A stretch of DNA of 14,559 nucleotides from Candidatus Cloacimonadota bacterium (lineage in GTDB: Bacteria; Cloacimonadota; Cloacimonadia; Cloacimonadales; JAOZMQ01): contig JAOZMQ010000031.1 in NCBI GenBank assembly GCA_029934195.1, forward strand, positions 1 to 14,559, in the 5' to 3' direction. Positions within the stretch are counted from its first letter, which is position 1. Every line of letters begins with the position of its first letter. The translations under genes and the position numbers were made by a program. Shown piece after piece: positions 5,671-12,889 of the stretch. The notes under the pieces are model-generated. The model was not told the DNA's origin. It saw only the letters and a list, made by a program, of their open reading frames with translations, and made no database searches.

Positions 5671-6160
5671 GTCGAACATTCCAACTGTTCAGTATTTCTT
5701 GACAGTTGGTATGTTCCCCGTGTGCGTGCGTGATTGGAAGTATAATGGTCTGCTCAGATTTGAGCAGACCTATGTTCCCCGTGTGCGTGCGTGGGTTTTT
5801 TGAAGAGTTTGGCAAATGTCCGGATTCCGGACATTTTCTCCCCGTGCGTGGGTTTTTTACTTATGCCAAATTGGAATAAGTGTTTTTTCTAATTTCTCCC
5901 CGTGCGTGCGGGCACGTGACCTGGTGGGAAATAATTTCCCACCGACCGTGCAATTTCTCCCCGTGCGTGCGTGCGTGATTGGAACGAAGACTTTACCGTT
6001 TTAAAAAGGCGGAAGTTAATGTTCTCCCCGTGCGTGCGGGTGCGTGGACTATGCTTTGCTTGACAATCTTGTCAAGCAAGAATGTAACAAGCATGGTGTG
6101 CGGGTGCGTGATTTTATTGCTAATCAGAATTTAATGTTTAGCCATGTTCTCCCCGTGAAC
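5671..6160. repeat. Array: eight GTGCGTG-type repeats with a different palindrome in each interval
   Basis: The core tccccgtg(tg)cgtgcg, usually preceded by atgtt or attt, has its CCCC at 5716, 5777, 5840, 5898, 5959, 6026 and 6151. A copy that has lost the CCCC aligns to 6090. Steps are 61, 63, 58, 61, 67, 64 and 61 bp. Each interval holds its own palindrome: 5747-5770 (ggtctgctca, 4-nt centre), 5814-5836 (aaatgtccgga, 1-nt centre), 5859-5881 (acttatgccaa, one mismatch), 5923-5943 (ggtgggaaat, 1-nt centre), about 5985-6017 (weak), 6056-6079 (ttgcttgacaa, 2-nt centre) and 6119-6142 (imperfect). An imperfect one precedes the first repeat (5678-5714). No gene crosses the block. The repeats alternate purine and pyrimidine. 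Confidence 0.85.
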
Positions 6161-6326
6161 TTAAAAGTGGTGGAAAAGTGGTGGAAACCGACCACTTAAG
6201 AAATTGAGTCTTGCTGTAAGAATTGATATCATTGACTCTTGAACTTTTGACCAACGGATTACTAATCCGTATGTCAGGTATCAGCGTTATTTACGTTACG
6301 TTAATAACCTCTCCAATTTTGGAGAG
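6160..6326. repeat. Further palindromes after the array
   Basis: The run of palindromes continues without the conserved repeat. 6176-6197 is aagtggt / accactt over an 8-nt loop. 6254-6270 is acggatta, c, taatccgt (perfect). 6286-6308 is gttatttacgt, t, acgttaataac (one mismatch). 6309-6326 is ctctccaa, tt, ttggagag (perfect). The last carries the GGAGAG ribosome site of the next gene in its right arm, so its folding could hide that site. Confidence 0.8.
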
Positions 6327-6333
6327 CCACAAA

Positions 6334-6714
6334 ATGTTACTGCAAATTGATTCGGGAACATTGGCGGCTGTTCTGGTGAGTTGTGTGAGGGATGCTTATG
6401 ACCCTCGGGAAAATATTACCAAGGGTGGAATTAGCATTGGAACCATTAAAGGACATCTTGCTTCAGGGAAAGGTATTGGATGGCCAGAGATAAAGCAAAA
6501 AGAACCTTCATTAACAGAGCATCATATCAGAACAGCCCTAAAAACCTTCCGCACAACCGGCCTATACTCCAAATTACTCAAACAGGGCGGACTCCCCAAG
6601 CAGTTCTTACATCTGTATGAAAAACCGATAGTCACCACAATTGAATCTGTAGCCATGTTCCCAAAACCAGCTCATGCCGCAGCATGGGGAATATTATCTG
6701 CATTGACACTTTAA
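6334..6714 (+). CDS. Unassigned 126-aa protein
   Basis: The frame is open from 6223, but its first 37 codons are built from the palindromes above and read poorly. ATG 6334 follows GGAGAG (6321-6326) at a normal distance, so I start there. The product begins MLLQIDSGTLAAVLVSCVRD and contains an ITKGGISIGTIKGHLASGKG segment followed by LTEHHIRTALKTFRTTGLYS. This reads like a DNA- or RNA-binding helical protein, but I recognise no family. The C-terminus is mildly hydrophobic (AHAAAWGILSALTL). The gene stands alone, with non-coding DNA on both sides. Confidence 0.6.
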   Translation: MLLQIDSGTLAAVLVSCVRDAYDPRENITKGGISIGTIKGHLASGKGIGWPEIKQKEPSLTEHHIRTALKTFRTTGLYSKLLKQGGLPKQFLHLYEKPIVTTIESVAMFPKPAHAAAWGILSALTL

Positions 6715-6924
6715 CACATGTTTAAGTTCTCTCTCATTTTTCCGGCACCATGAACTTGTTAAACTTGTCAGTAAAAAACCTACGATATAAAAATGTATCG
6801 CCTTATCGCCATGGCGATATTAAGAGAATAGTAAACGCTGGTTTACAAGTTTAGCAGCAAAAGGGAAGAAATGCGTATCATTGGATTTAATTGAATTATT
6901 TTTGAAATATAGCGTGGTATTGTA

Positions 6925-6953
6925 TTGACACTTATTTATTATTAATCTATACT
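6925..6953 (+). promoter_or_regulatory. Consensus sigma70 promoter
   Basis: TTGACA at 6925-6930 and TATACT at 6948-6953 are separated by exactly 17 bp. The predicted start is near 6960, seven bases before the large hairpin. It could drive a short RNA, the replication operon through a leader of about 290 nt, or both. Confidence 0.75.
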
Positions 6954-6959
6954 CATTTT

Positions 6960-7040
6960 CAATAGTAAAAGGTGCTAATGAAAAAAGCTCGGTAGGTTCC
7001 GACACCATACCGAGCTTATGAGTAGCACTTTTGTTAGGGA
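6960..7040 (+). ncRNA. Candidate structured leader or small RNA
   Basis: Directly after the predicted start, aagctcggta (6985-6994) pairs perfectly with taccgagctt (7008-7017). The outer segments aaaaggtgct (6967-6976) and agcactttt (7024-7032) pair with one bulge, giving a long two-part hairpin followed by a short T-run (ttttgtt). No coding frame fits. It may be a small RNA ending here or a leader that regulates the operon. I know no matching RNA family. Confidence 0.45.
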
Positions 7041-7248
7041 TCCGCTGCAAACGGTCACAGGTCAAGAGGTGCGTTCTTCTATTTTAAGAGAGTTTTTTTG
7101 TTAACTCTGAGCTAATATTTAACAGTATCAGAGCTGGATTACAAGAGTTCGAGAAACTTTTTTTTAAAATAATTTTTACCTGCATTAAAAAACCTGCCTG
7201 CCAGCGACCCCATAATTTAAAATTATCAATTAATTATGAGGTATCAAA

Positions 7249-7485
7249 ATGAACATTCTCGAAAAGCACAAAAAAAGATTATCTCCACACAAATACCACT
7301 CTGTACTTAAAAAATATCATTACCCTGAAATTGCCAGAAGTATTGGCATTTCTGCATCTCACTTGCGGGGCGTTTTGTGTGGTGCTGTTTCTGCGGGTAA
7401 AGAGACCGAAGCAAGAATATGTGCCCTGGCTGAACAAATCCTTGCTGCTGAGAAAAATCAGGAATTGCAGGAGGTGACCGGATGA
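7249..7485 (+). CDS. Small helix-turn-helix protein, 78 aa
   Basis: GAGG at 7238-7241 precedes ATG 7249. The product contains KYHYPEIARSIGISASHLRG followed by GAVSAGKETEARICALAEQI. This fits an XRE-like helix-turn-helix with the recognition helix around ISASHLRGVL, at roughly residues 27-40. It is the first gene of the replication operon and overlaps the next gene by ATGA, so it may be an operon regulator acting at the promoter region upstream. The short domain makes the fold likely but not certain. Confidence 0.7.
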   Translation: MNILEKHKKRLSPHKYHSVLKKYHYPEIARSIGISASHLRGVLCGAVSAGKETEARICALAEQILAAEKNQELQEVTG

Positions 7486-7640
7486 TAAAAAAAACAAAAG
7501 CCGGCCACACTGGAGAGGAGGAGCCGGCCACAAAAACAAATAACCAAGTTGATGAACTTATATCAATTTTTGGCGGTGTTGTCAAGATTTATATCCCCAC
7601 TGTAATACTGATTTTATTCGTTCTCTGGGGGGTGAAATAA
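7482..7640 (+). CDS. 52-aa single-span membrane peptide
   Basis: The ATG overlaps the preceding stop (ATGA) and has AGGAGGTG at 7469-7476. Its stop TAA shares a base with the helicase start (TAATG). The N-terminal half is charged (MIKKTKAGHTGEEEPATKTN). Residues about 38-50 (YIPTVILILFVLW) form one hydrophobic span. A 9-bp direct repeat gccggccac occurs in its first half. Both overlaps and the strong ribosome site argue for a real gene. A membrane anchor or spacer role in a replication operon is only a guess. Confidence 0.65.
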   Translation: MIKKTKAGHTGEEEPATKTNNQVDELISIFGGVVKIYIPTVILILFVLWGVK

Positions 7641-8191
7641 TGAGAATTTCACTTGATAAAAGTCAAATTGATATCATTGAAAAAATCCAAAATTCCCATG
7701 ACGATTTTGCTATTCTCGGGCGTGCTGGGACCGGCAAGACCACCTTACTTAATGCCCTAAAAGATAAACTCATATCAGATGGTTTCAAGGTGCTTTGTTG
7801 TGCCAGCACCGGCAAGGCTGCCGTTGAGATTGGCGGCGTAACAGCTCATAGTTTGTTCGGTTTGAAATTGAGTGTAGCGGATCCGTTTTTTGTGCCAAGT
7901 CCTTTTGATGACAATATCATCAAGAAAGCTGATGTTATTCTGTTCGATGAAATATCAATGTGTCGGATTGATGCATTCACGTCAATTATGAATTTTCTTG
8001 CAACTCTTAACCCTAATATCTTTGAAGAGCATAGACCACAGATGATTTTTTGTGGCGATTTCGGCCAACTCCCACCGGTCATAAATAATACCGATGCACC
8101 AGTTCTTTATAAATTCTATCAGGGCAAAAAGTACGCTTTTCAGTCTCATTGGTGGAAAACTATCAAGGAGGTGTCACCATGCCAGAGATAA
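7640..8191 (+). CDS. Pif1/RecD-like helicase, N-terminal half
   Basis: A 183-aa protein carrying the first RecA-like domain of an SF1B helicase. It has a Q-motif-like LDKSQ (5-9), Walker A GRAGTGKTT (27-35), motif Ia ASTGKAAVEIGG and THSLFGL, Walker B VILFDEISM and motif III GDFGQLPPV. It then stops at 8189-8191, soon after FQSHWWKTIKEV, where full-length Pif1-like proteins continue to the second domain. That second domain is encoded immediately downstream in the -1 frame. Either the gene is truly split into two subunits or a frameshift has broken it. GGGGGGTG at 7626-7633 serves its start. Alone, it could bind ATP but not unwind DNA. Confidence 0.85.
   Translation: MRISLDKSQIDIIEKIQNSHDDFAILGRAGTGKTTLLNALKDKLISDGFKVLCCASTGKAAVEIGGVTAHSLFGLKLSVADPFFVPSPFDDNIIKKADVILFDEISMCRIDAFTSIMNFLATLNPNIFEEHRPQMIFCGDFGQLPPVINNTDAPVLYKFYQGKKYAFQSHWWKTIKEVSPCQR
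8165..8171 (+). promoter_or_regulatory. Internal ribosome site that starts the second helicase half
   Basis: AAGGAGG lies seven bases before ATG 8179, inside the coding end of the first half (codons for KEV). This near-perfect site at the break point supports separate translation of the C-terminal half. It could equally be a chance result of a frameshift in the IKEV codons. Confidence 0.7.
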
Positions 8192-8925
8192 TATTGAATC
8201 GGATATATCGACAAAATGATGCTGAATGGATCCATGCACTGAACAATATCAGAAATGGTGTGGATATTGATACAACACTGCACTATCTCAATAAGCGGCA
8301 CCAGCAATATGACCCTGATGAAATGATGTGCCTGTTCTGCACAAATGCCTTGGTTGACCAGCGGAACTCACAAATGCTGGGAACTCTCACAACTCCAATG
8401 ATGGAATATCCGACAGAAATAACCGGCAATATTGATACCAAATCATTGAACATTGACCCTGTACTCAAACTCAAAACAGGTGCCAGGGTATTAATTACAC
8501 GGAATGACAAACACGGTGATTATATCAATGGCACCACCGGTGAACTAATAGGTTTTGACTACGTTCATCAGGTTCTTGCAGTGCAAAAGGATGATGAAAA
8601 AACGGTTTATATCCCAAAATATACATGGGAAAAAATCCGTTATGAGAGATCAGTCAACAAAAATGGCGTGGAATCCTTTGAGCCGGTTATCATTGGCACT
8701 GCTAAACAATATCCTGTCAAACTGGGCTGGGCTTATACAGTCCACAAGAGTCAGGGCATGACACTTGACAAGGCTTTGATTGTCAGGGGCAACGGATTCT
8801 TTGCACCAGGGCAATTGTATGTAGCACTGTCAAGGCTAAGGACTTATGAGGGGCTGTTTCTGCACCAGCCACTGCTTAAAAAAGATGTGATCGCAGATAA
8901 AGCAGTTCTGGAACGGGGGTATTGA
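8179..8925 (+). CDS. Pif1/RecD-like helicase, C-terminal half
   Basis: This 248-aa product starts at ATG 8179; the frame is open a little further upstream to 8149. It begins MPEIILNRIYRQNDAEWIHA, which is motif IV of Pif1-like helicases ('L..v.RQ.d..f...L..ir.g'). It continues with LKTGARVLITRND and YINGTTGELIGF, the SH3-like 2B region. Next come WAYTVHKSQGMTLDKALI and FAPGQLYVALSRL, motifs V and VI of the UvrD_C_2 fold with the arginine finger. All second-domain motifs look intact, so the protein has not decayed. It overlaps the first half by 13 bases and ends five bases before the primase-helicase start. The two halves together make one complete SF1B helicase. Confidence 0.85.
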   Translation: MPEIILNRIYRQNDAEWIHALNNIRNGVDIDTTLHYLNKRHQQYDPDEMMCLFCTNALVDQRNSQMLGTLTTPMMEYPTEITGNIDTKSLNIDPVLKLKTGARVLITRNDKHGDYINGTTGELIGFDYVHQVLAVQKDDEKTVYIPKYTWEKIRYERSVNKNGVESFEPVIIGTAKQYPVKLGWAYTVHKSQGMTLDKALIVRGNGFFAPGQLYVALSRLRTYEGLFLHQPLLKKDVIADKAVLERGY

Positions 8926-8930
8926 TAATT

Positions 8931-11900
8931 ATGGTTTCTTTATTAAATTTCAACACAGCTGAAATCCAAGAGCCTGAGACAAGACCTGATACGGATATAC
9001 TTTCAACTATCACTGTTTTGACTTCTGTACGGTTCTGCACAAAGAAAATCAGCAGAGACAAAAACGGCAAGCTGATAAAAAATGGTGATAGCTGCAATTT
9101 TTCTGCTGGTACAGGGCAATGCAAGACACTACCTCTAAGTGATCTCCCTGCATTGATAAAATCCTTGAATGTAAAACAGGTACTTGTGCAAGGCATACCG
9201 AAGCGGGCAGACCTGCCAGAGAATTTTAACGTGCTGTCAGAAGATAAATTCAAAAGAAAATTTGGAGCTGGAAAAAACAGTAATGATACGCTGGACACTA
9301 TCACCAGAAGGCAAATAGATTTTGAATTCTCTAAGTTTACCCCATTTATTCAGATGATTGATTATGACCCCTATACGTCCAGAGAACCATTGACATGGAA
9401 AGAGAGACAACAGGCAATGGATAAACTAACCGGCGGGCATTGGAGTGATGTTGGGAAGGTTGTCAGCGGGTCCGCGTCAAGTTACATCTATGATGATACA
9501 GGTGTTGAAGTGACTGGATCCGGAGCAGGTGACCATACCTATTTTATGGTCAAAGCCGGTTCTGATATGAAGCGTTTTAAAGATATCTTGATGAAGCGGT
9601 CATGCATCAACGGGTACGGATATTATAAAATATCAAGAAAAGTAAGACGTTTGTTGCTGCGGTCTGATTTGTTCGATGCTGCGGTGCTGGGCAGTCCAGA
9701 GCGAGTCGATTACGCCGCAGGTGCAGTTATTCCGGCAGGCTGGGAACAGAGACGGCCAGACCCAGAATACCATGATGGCGGAGTGTTTGACCCTGCACTG
9801 GTACCTGATTTAACGCCTGAAGAGGTTACGCAGTATCATGAATGGAACAATGCCGCACGTTCTGAACTTATGCCTATTGCAGTCAAGGCGGCTGCAAAGA
9901 AGGCCAAAGATGAAGCACCAGAGATGGCTAAGAGTTCAGGCAAGAGCATTGAAACATGCGAACGGATTATATTGGCTGCCTGTAATCCCGAAGCAGAATA
10001 TACAGACCTGTACGGTGATATTGTCCTGCATTTTGATGATGATGACCTGGGCAGTGTTTCCGTTGATGACGTTTTGAAAGACCTACCGAAGTATGATGAA
10101 GCTACGTTATCAGACCCGAACGGGGACTCCGGCAGACGATGTACAGCACGGTTGTATGCCAATACAGCAGAGAATAAACCTACAATTAATGGCATGGAGC
10201 ACGGCGGGTCTATCAGCTTCCTGCATGCCGGTGAACCACCGAAGGAGAGTGTTGATGTATTCAGCGAGTTTATACAGTGGATTACAGATTGCGGTGAGGA
10301 TAAGAAAAAAATACTTTCAGGGTGGTTGAAAGAAATCAAGAAAATCCATGTTGAACTTGATGAAGCACTTATTCAGCTTTGTATTGTCGAATTGAGCAAT
10401 GCCACTGGATCCACTAAGCAAGCTCTGAAAAGAGATTTAAAAAAGGCCGTGGCTGGGTGGAACAAAACAAAACGCCTGGAGGCTAAGGCAGAGTTACAAG
10501 AGGCGGTTGACAATATAGAGCTGCCATTCTGCTTCTGGGATATTACACCAGACAATGACGGGAATTTGCAAATAGAATTTCAGAATGAGGCCATGTATTC
10601 ATTCTTTGAAGATGAAGGATTTTGTAATACTGAATCCTACGGTGAGAAGCGGTTGGTACGGATTAAAGACAATGTTTGCTCTGAACAAGATGTTGATGAT
10701 GTCAGAAACTTTATTGTCAATGAAGCAATGCAACGTCTCCCCAGAGAGATAGCACCGGGGGTTACTGCCTACAGGCTTAAAGCTGAGTTGAGGGAAAATA
10801 TTGCAATGCATGTGAACATTCCGAAAGTTGAAACATTGCGGCGGGAAGAAACTCATAAGCACCGGGACACAAAAGACACCACGTATTTTTATTTTAAAAA
10901 TGGTTTTGTTTCCGTGAACTCAAAAACCGGAGTTTTCCTGAATGATTATTCCAGTTTGAAAAATTCAGGGAAGTTCATCTGGGAGAAATCAATCAATGAG
11001 CATTCTATAAATATCCAAGATCCAAGACCGAGTATCTTTGAACAATTCTGTAAAAACGTCTGTACACATGACCAGGTGAACCCGGACGGTATTTCTTCTG
11101 CACCGAAGGTGGATGTAAGCAGATACAAAGCATTGAAAACCGTTATAGGGTATCTCCTAACCCGTTACAACTCTCCAAGTCTGGCTAAAGCTATAATACT
11201 TACAGACGGGCAAATAAGCGATACACCGGAAGGCGGCACGGGTAAAACAATTTTAGCTGAATCAATATCGAAGCTACGTGAGCAAGCCATACTTGACGGT
11301 AAGACACACCGGCCGAGCCAAGATAATTTTGCATTTCAAAACATGAGCGTAGCCACAGAATCTTTACTGCTGGATGACGTGAAATATAATTTCAACTTTG
11401 AAAATTACTTTTCAAAAATTACAAGCAGCCATGAGTTTGAAGAGAAGTACAAGAAGAAAACACGTTTTCCGAAAAAGGATAATCCCAAAACAACCATCAC
11501 GGTTAATTTTACAATAAAAGGCATTGGCAACTCACATGAAAGGCGGAAATATGAGTTTGAGGTGTATCCCTATTACAACAAGAAGAAAACACCAGAGGAT
11601 GATTTTGGGATTTTATTTGAATGGGAGCCAGATGAATGGGATGCATTTTATAATTTTATGTTTTCTTGCGTAACGGCTTTTTACAATGCAGGTAGTCAAC
11701 TCCTAACTTATCATTCAACTACTATGGAGCTCAAAAAATTACAGGCTGTAACAGGCGGTGCTTTCCTTGATTTTGCTGATGATATACCGAGAGGTGAGGC
11801 TGTCTCTTATCAAGATTGCTTTACAGAATACAAGGCCATATTCAGTGACAAAGTGGCTGCCAATGTCAGTCCTAAGTCTTTCTCTATCAAACTAAAAAAA

Positions 11901-11987
11901 TATTGTGAGTATCATGGACTGAGGTATGAATATGAAAAAAACAGTAAGACTTTTACCGTAACTACTGATTTTAACAGCGCTTTTTGA
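8931..11987 (+). CDS. Primase-helicase replication protein (AEP-like plus SF3/D5-like)
   Basis: A 1018-aa protein. I use ATG 8931 (ggggg at 8915-8919) rather than the TTG at 8922. The N-terminal third resembles archaeo-eukaryotic primases of mobile elements: FIQMIDYDP (about 139-147) supplies a D-x-D pair, followed by VVSGSASSYIYD and HTYFMVKAGSD (about 177-212), then RVDYAAGAVI and WEQRRPDPEY. A linking region (about 400-435; RLYANT, then NGMEHGGSISFLHAGE) is typical between the primase and helicase parts. The C-terminal part has Walker A GGTGKT (about 768-773), Walker B SLLLDDVKYNFNFENYFSKI, then FEEKYKKKTRFP and SHERRKYEFEV, as in D5/SF3-like plasmid and phage helicases. It should prime and unwind at the iteron region directly downstream. 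The usual histidine of the AEP second motif is not obvious (GSAS instead), so priming is less sure than helicase activity. Confidence 0.82.
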   Translation: MVSLLNFNTAEIQEPETRPDTDILSTITVLTSVRFCTKKISRDKNGKLIKNGDSCNFSAGTGQCKTLPLSDLPALIKSLNVKQVLVQGIPKRADLPENFNVLSEDKFKRKFGAGKNSNDTLDTITRRQIDFEFSKFTPFIQMIDYDPYTSREPLTWKERQQAMDKLTGGHWSDVGKVVSGSASSYIYDDTGVEVTGSGAGDHTYFMVKAGSDMKRFKDILMKRSCINGYGYYKISRKVRRLLLRSDLFDAAVLGSPERVDYAAGAVIPAGWEQRRPDPEYHDGGVFDPALVPDLTPEEVTQYHEWNNAARSELMPIAVKAAAKKAKDEAPEMAKSSGKSIETCERIILAACNPEAEYTDLYGDIVLHFDDDDLGSVSVDDVLKDLPKYDEATLSDPNGDSGRRCTARLYANTAENKPTINGMEHGGSISFLHAGEPPKESVDVFSEFIQWITDCGEDKKKILSGWLKEIKKIHVELDEALIQLCIVELSNATGSTKQALKRDLKKAVAGWNKTKRLEAKAELQEAVDNIELPFCFWDITPDNDGNLQIEFQNEAMYSFFEDEGFCNTESYGEKRLVRIKDNVCSEQDVDDVRNFIVNEAMQRLPREIAPGVTAYRLKAELRENIAMHVNIPKVETLRREETHKHRDTKDTTYFYFKNGFVSVNSKTGVFLNDYSSLKNSGKFIWEKSINEHSINIQDPRPSIFEQFCKNVCTHDQVNPDGISSAPKVDVSRYKALKTVIGYLLTRYNSPSLAKAIILTDGQISDTPEGGTGKTILAESISKLREQAILDGKTHRPSQDNFAFQNMSVATESLLLDDVKYNFNFENYFSKITSSHEFEEKYKKKTRFPKKDNPKTTITVNFTIKGIGNSHERRKYEFEVYPYYNKKKTPEDDFGILFEWEPDEWDAFYNFMFSCVTAFYNAGSQLLTYHSTTMELKKLQAVTGGAFLDFADDIPRGEAVSYQDCFTEYKAIFSDKVAANVSPKSFSIKLKKYCEYHGLRYEYEKNSKTFTVTTDFNSAF

Positions 11988-11992
11988 TTCTT

Positions 11993-12351
11993 AGACCGAT
12001 TAAACCGATGTAGACCGATTGTAAAAGGCAATCGGTCTAAGGTGAAAACAAGCATATTTATAATTATTCCAAATACTTACTATGTTACATTTATCGGTTT
12101 AGACCGATAGACCGATTGTTTCACTACCTTTACGTGCAAGAAAAAAAACTAAGAGAGAAATATATATATATATCTCTCTTTTAGTTTTTTTTTACATGTA
12201 GTGAAGTAGTGAAACAATCGGTCTATCGGTCTAAGGTAAAAAAAGGAACAAAGTAAAGCATTGAAAAAACACAACAAATTTACAAAAAAGCCTTAGACCG
12301 ATTGTAAAATGCAATCGGTCTGAATCGGTCTAATCGGTCTGGAATCGGTCT
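11993..12351. repeat. Iteron field, 12 exact AGACCGAT copies; candidate replication origin
   Basis: The octamer AGACCGAT occurs on the plus strand at 11993, 12012, 12101, 12109 and 12295. It occurs inverted (ATCGGTCT) at 12031, 12217, 12225, 12314, 12324, 12333 and 12344. Two near copies lie at 12002 and 12093. Pairs form hairpins (tagaccgattg with caatcggtcta at 12011-12039; similarly at 12295-12321). Four inverted copies are spaced 9-11 bp at the right end, close to one helical turn. Iterons of this kind bind initiator proteins. Their position right after the primase-helicase gene supports an origin, as does the AT-rich palindrome between them. No DnaA box was identified. Confidence 0.8.
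12099..12234. repeat. 136-bp imperfect palindrome with AT core
   Basis: The outer arms 12099-12127 and 12206-12234 are exact reverse complements over 29 bp and include two iterons each. The inner arms pair again (aaaaaaaactaa..gagaga with tctctcttttagtttttttt) with a two-base offset, around a core of alternating AT near 12160-12173. About 13 bp between the outer and inner arms do not match well. It could extrude as a cruciform or melt easily, as expected for an origin core. A telomere-resolution site is an alternative, but no protelomerase is visible. Confidence 0.88.
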
Positions 12352-12442
12352 GAAAACAAGTTGATAATATAACATTGATTATAAAAAGTGATGTAACCGA
12401 AAGAAAGTAACACAGTATAAATATTATACAGGAGTTTCAAAA

Positions 12443-12739
12443 ATGGAAAAATGTACACTAAGATACTATATCGAAACGGAATCAAATAGAATACTGAGAT
12501 TTGAAAAGCCGGTTAATTTTCAGGCCGTTCCACCAGTTGGTGCATATCTCAATATTAGGGGTGACTCTCTTATTGCGGAGCATCTTGAGTTTATCGAAAA
12601 TGGAGGCGTGGTTATCTGGTGTAAATCTATCAAAAATGTGCCTGATAGATTTATCAAAGATACAATTGAGGAGTTGAGAGATAACTCTTGGGCATTGATA
12701 AGTGACTGCCAGGGTGCAAGCTGGGAATCAAAACAGTAA
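12443..12739 (+). CDS. Hypothetical 98-aa protein
   Basis: AGGAG at 12430-12434 precedes ATG 12443. The product (MEKCTLRYYIETESNRILRF, then PVGAYLNIRGDSLIAEHLEF, then VVIWCKSIKN) looks like a small all-beta or alpha/beta protein with a helical C-terminus. It has no signal peptide, and I recognise no family. It is the first gene after the iteron field and probably leads the run of small genes to 14107. Confidence 0.65.
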   Translation: MEKCTLRYYIETESNRILRFEKPVNFQAVPPVGAYLNIRGDSLIAEHLEFIENGGVVIWCKSIKNVPDRFIKDTIEELRDNSWALISDCQGASWESKQ

Positions 12740-12757
12740 CAGAGGAGGTTCAATAAA

Positions 12758-12889
12758 ATGAAACCAGATTGCACAAAATGCAGGTACGCAGACCGGCCAG
12801 GGAAAAATATAAAAATGATGGGGGTAAAAAATGAAATCAGCAGATCACTTGAAAGAGTACCACCGGAAAATAAAATCCGGAGAGATTGA
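12758..12889 (+). CDS. Possible 43-aa CxxC peptide
   Basis: GAGGAGG at 12742-12748 sits nine bases before ATG 12758, giving MKPDCTKCRYADRPGKN and a basic tail. The CxxC pair suggests half of a zinc knuckle. Its last 59 bases overlap the next gene in another frame, so the tail may not be conserved. The strong ribosome site argues for it; the overlap argues against. It may instead be a shortened remnant of a longer zinc-ribbon protein. Confidence 0.45.
   Translation: MKPDCTKCRYADRPGKNIKMMGVKNEISRSLERVPPENKIRRD

Larger units (their letters stand above)
6715..7248. other. Intergenic control region before the replication operon
   Basis: No convincing gene is present. The region holds a perfect 16-nt palindrome tatcgccatggcgata (6804-6819), a hairpin gtaaac / gtttac (about 6831-6846), a consensus promoter (6925-6953), a large hairpin just after its start site (6967-7032) and a T-rich inverted repeat agagtt / aactct (7089-7108). 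It is best read as a promoter and structured leader for the operon that starts at 7249. Confidence 0.6.

Noticed and set aside
5594..6004. ORFs across the repeat array
   Set aside because: They are short frames produced by the GTGCGTG repeats (recurring VRAWVF-like peptides) with no ribosome sites.
5711..6160. CRISPR array
   Set aside because: Period and repeat length fit type I, but the repeats differ between copies, the intervals are self-complementary, and no cas gene is in the window.
6223..6333. Upstream extension of the 126-aa gene
   Set aside because: These codons consist of palindromes, and the ribosome site supports the later ATG at 6334.
8150..8191. Programmed -1 frameshift in the helicase
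   Set aside because: No X_XXY_YYZ slippery heptamer is in the overlap; a separate start at the strong ribosome site explains it better.
9836..10339. Minus-strand ORF of 167 codons
   Set aside because: It is the antisense of the primase-helicase gene, which has clear family motifs.
12099..12234. Telomere-resolution site of a linear plasmid
   Set aside because: The palindrome is suggestive, but it is imperfect, contains iterons, and no protelomerase gene is in view.
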